Source: Ktedonobacter racemifer (GTDB lineage: Bacteria; Chloroflexota; DTOL01; JACQYG01). From it: 7,078 bases of DNA. Positions 5,171 to 7,078 of this stretch are shown piece after piece. The stretch is taken from positions 1 to 7,078 of the forward strand of contig DYIS01000031.1 of the NCBI GenBank assembly GCA_020723545.1. Reading direction: 5' to 3'. A program made the position numbers and the translations under genes. Within the stretch, counting starts at the first letter, position 1. Each line of letters opens with the position of its first letter. The notes under the pieces are model-generated. The model had not been told where the DNA came from. It saw nothing but the letters and a program-made list of their open reading frames with translations, and did no database searches.

Positions 5171-6205
5171 TTGAGCATACTCGTCGTGGGTTCCGTGGCC
5201 CTGGATTCAGTGCAAACGCCTTTCGGGCGGGTCAAGGATGCCTTGGGCGGCGCCGCCACCTATTTCTCTGCCGCTGCCAGCCTGTATGACCAGGTGAACC
5301 TGGTGGGCGTGGTGGGCACCGATTTCCCGCCCGAGCACCTGGAATTCCTAGAGAGCAAGAAAGTAGACCTGCGCGGCCTCCAGGTTAAGGAGGGGCGGAC
5401 ATTCCGGTGGTCGGGGCGCTACGACTACGATATGGGCGCTGCCGAGACCCTGGACACCCAACTTAACGTCTTCGCCGACTTTCACCCGCGCCTCCCCCAA
5501 GGATATGAGCTTTCAGACCTGGTATTCCTGGCAAACATCGATCCCGAGCTTCAAGTAGAAGTGCTACGCCAGGTGAAGAGCCCGCGGCTCACCGTCCTGG
5601 ACACGATGAACTACTGGATCAGTTACAAGAAAGACACGCTTTCTAAGGCGTTGTCCCTGGTGGACATTGTCCTGATCAACGAGGTGGAGGCCAGGCAGTA
5701 CAGCAACACCTTCAGCCTGATCCGGGCGGCCCGCAAGATCCTGGATCTAGGTCCCAAGGCCCTGGTCATCAAGAAAGGGGAGTACGGTGCGGTGCTCTTC
5801 TACAAGCTGGATAACGGCGACGGCCACCCGGTGGGAGGGAAGAACGGGTCATTCGTAGGCGACCACACCTACTTTTTCGCCCCTGCTTATCCGCTGGAGA
5901 AGATAAAAGACCCCACTGGCGCTGGGGACAGCTTTGCTGGAGGGTTCATCGGCTACCTGTCACGGGTTCGGAATATCACCGCCGACGAGCTCAAGCGGGC
6001 CGTGGTTCACGGTTCCGTGATCGCGTCGTTTGTCGTGGAGGACTTCTCCATAGACCGCTTGCGGAGCCTGCACAAGGGCGAGGTATTACAGAGATACCAG
6101 GAGTTCAAGCATTTCACCCACTTTGAGCATCTCTGCGTGCACGCCGATACCTGCGAGATGCTCCGGCTACCGGCGGAGGGCGATCTGGAATGGGTGAACA
6201 GCTAG
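5171..6205 (+). CDS. PfkB/ribokinase-family carbohydrate or nucleoside kinase
   Basis: The protein is an ATP-dependent kinase of the ribokinase fold, 344 residues from TTG 5171. That start is chosen because GGAGAGG (5158-5164) lies 6 nt upstream and the protein then opens MSILVVGSVALDSV, the first strand of the fold; the frame also allows TTG 5132. The PfkB N-terminal signature region has GGAATYFSAAAS (Gly26-Gly27) and LVGVVGTDFP. The C-terminal signature is DPTGAGDSFAGGF (247-259) with catalytic base Asp253 and the anion hole Gly250-Ala251-Gly252. INEVEARQ and ALVIKKGEYGAVLF are also typical. The substrate is not readable from sequence. Context 54 bp after the MetE-like gene and behind mtnA makes methylthioribose or a related (deoxy)nucleoside sugar a reasonable guess, since no mtnK or mtnP is in view. 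Residues 314-328 form an unusual His/Cys-rich tail. Confidence 0.88.
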   Translation: MSILVVGSVALDSVQTPFGRVKDALGGAATYFSAAASLYDQVNLVGVVGTDFPPEHLEFLESKKVDLRGLQVKEGRTFRWSGRYDYDMGAAETLDTQLNVFADFHPRLPQGYELSDLVFLANIDPELQVEVLRQVKSPRLTVLDTMNYWISYKKDTLSKALSLVDIVLINEVEARQYSNTFSLIRAARKILDLGPKALVIKKGEYGAVLFYKLDNGDGHPVGGKNGSFVGDHTYFFAPAYPLEKIKDPTGAGDSFAGGFIGYLSRVRNITADELKRAVVHGSVIASFVVEDFSIDRLRSLHKGEVLQRYQEFKHFTHFEHLCVHADTCEMLRLPAEGDLEWVNS

Positions 6206-6237
6206 AGTCGCCTGGGGCTCCTTGGGGTCAGGGGTTG

Positions 6238-6260
6238 GCTTCTTTTACCAATAAAGAAGC
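6238..6260. repeat. Intergenic palindrome, copy 3 (GCTTCTTT-TACCAAT-AAAGAAGC)
   Basis: Eight-base arms 6238-6245 and 6253-6260 are perfectly complementary around a 7-base centre. The inner 19 bases (6240-6258) match copy 2 with two substitutions. It lies in the gap between the kinase stop and the GNAT gene. No T-run follows the second arm, so it is a poor intrinsic terminator. Confidence 0.7.
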
Positions 6261-6303
6261 TGGGCTTGGGGCGCAAAGGGGTCACCGCTCACATCACTTA
6301 GGA

Positions 6304-7078
6304 ATCAGGAAACTGACGGAGCGCCGACAGATCCTGGAGGTCCTCTCGACGGACAGGCTGTATGCGGCCTACGCCATCGGTGACCTGGAGCCGGGGTTCT
6401 TCGAGGAATGTGCCTGGTACGGCGCGGAAAGTGCTGGCCGTGTCGTTTCTCTTTGCTTGCACTACAAGGGGCTCTACCCCAACGCCTTTTTCACCCTGGG
6501 CGAGGAGGAGGGGGTGCGAGTCATCCTTTCTGGCGCTCTCGGCCCCTGGCGGGTCTACTTCTCCAGCCGGTACGAACACCTCCGGGCGTTGCGAGAGTTT
6601 TATAATCTGGGGCCGGTGGAACACCTGATGCGCCTGGCAGTGACGGCGGAGAGATTCAAGCCGGTGCCCACCGAGACGGTTCGTTTGGGAATGCCTGATA
6701 TCCATGACCTGAATCGTCTCTACCACATCGGCGGGGGCGGCTCGGTTTTCACATCGCATCAATTGGACAAGGGCGTCTACTTCGGGGTCAGGGTAGATGG
6801 CGAGTTGGTCTCGGTGGCAGGCACCCACGTGGTGTCGCCCGGGTATGGCATCGCCGCGGTGGGCAACGTGCTCACCCATCCGCGCCACCGCAATCGCGGC
6901 CATGCCACAGCCTGTACCAGCGCCGTGGTGCAGGAGCTGTTGCGGAAAGGCTGTGCGGAAGTGGTATTGAACGTGCGCGAGGACAACTTTCCAGCCATCA
7001 AGGCCTACACCAGGCTAGGGTTCAGAGAGCACTGCCGTTACGTGGAGACCCCGGGCTGCCGGAAGTTCAGCCATATCC
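6304..7078 (+). CDS. GNAT-family N-acetyltransferase, 3' end cut by window
   Basis: The frame through 6313 (CTG ACG GAG) stays open to the window end, giving about 258 residues. It begins IRKLTERRQILEVLSTDRLYAAYAIGDLEPGFF in effect, typical of a two-part GNAT protein whose N-terminal half is a degenerate GNAT fold. The acetyl-CoA site is in the C-terminal half: AVGNVLTHPRHRNRGHATACTSAVV carries the R-x-x-G-x-A motif (RNRGHA), and NVREDNFPAIKAYTRLGF is the usual motif B region. Such enzymes transfer acetyl from acetyl-CoA to an amine; the acceptor is unknown. The start is unclear. No ATG, GTG or TTG lies near the expected N-terminus. ATC 6304 and CTG 6313 would be rare starts, and TTG 6235 would put part of palindrome copy 3 in the coding region. 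The coordinate given is the homology-like boundary, not a proven start. Confidence 0.8.
   Translation, partial: MRKLTERRQILEVLSTDRLYAAYAIGDLEPGFFEECAWYGAESAGRVVSLCLHYKGLYPNAFFTLGEEEGVRVILSGALGPWRVYFSSRYEHLRALREFYNLGPVEHLMRLAVTAERFKPVPTETVRLGMPDIHDLNRLYHIGGGGSVFTSHQLDKGVYFGVRVDGELVSVAGTHVVSPGYGIAAVGNVLTHPRHRNRGHATACTSAVVQELLRKGCAEVVLNVREDNFPAIKAYTRLGFREHCRYVETPGCRKFSHI

Noticed and set aside
1..7078. CRISPR arrays, insertion sequences or phage genes
   Set aside because: No regularly spaced repeats, transposase or integrase motifs, or terminal inverted repeats with target duplications were found.

Overview
The window reads as a GC-rich bacterial chromosome segment with all protein genes on the + strand. 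Organism assignment is inference. The SAM-I riboswitch with a built-in intrinsic terminator, the methylase–MazG fusion, the YgeY-like M20 hydrolase and the stand-alone MetE-like methyltransferase together fit an anaerobe of the Chloroflexota or the Clostridia-like Gram-positives. No single sequence here proves this. Non-ATG starts are frequent: TTG for mtnA and the kinase, GTG for the MetE-like gene.

Layout. (1) Bases 2-433 hold the C-terminal third of an M20-family metal-dependent hydrolase. (2) Bases 499-1989 hold mazG fused to an N-terminal tetrapyrrole (corrin/porphyrin) methylase domain. (3) Bases 1990-2865 hold no protein gene but are dense in RNA genes. They carry tRNA-Pro(CGG) on the - strand and tRNA-Arg(CCU) on the + strand, with back-to-back candidate promoters, then a strong extended -10 promoter driving a complete SAM-I riboswitch. 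P1, the kink-turn P2, P3, P4, the antiterminator and the terminator can all be read base by base. (4) Bases 2866-3945 are mtnA, methylthioribose-1-phosphate isomerase, the gene the riboswitch controls. (5) Bases 4076-5116 are a 346-residue zinc methyltransferase matching only the catalytic half of cobalamin-independent methionine synthase (MetE), with all four zinc ligands present. (6) Bases 5171-6205 are a PfkB/ribokinase-family kinase with a His/Cys-rich C-terminal tail. (7) Bases ~6304-7078 are a GNAT acetyltransferase cut by the window edge.

How the genes may work together: mtnA, the MetE-like gene and the PfkB kinase are codirectional and sit behind one SAM-sensing transcriptional OFF switch. 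This suggests a small sulfur-recycling unit. MtnA handles the methylthioribose left over from SAM use. The MetE-like protein could remake methionine from homocysteine without a folate-binding domain. The kinase could supply a phosphorylated sugar, possibly methylthioribose-1-phosphate. The last two roles are hypotheses from context.

The most notable unexplained signals are a 94-nt insertion in riboswitch helix P3, a short palindrome (TTCTTT-TAC-TAAAGAA type) that recurs in three separate intergenic gaps, a tRNA-Pro whose promoter leaves almost no 5' leader, and a structured leader ahead of tRNA-Arg.
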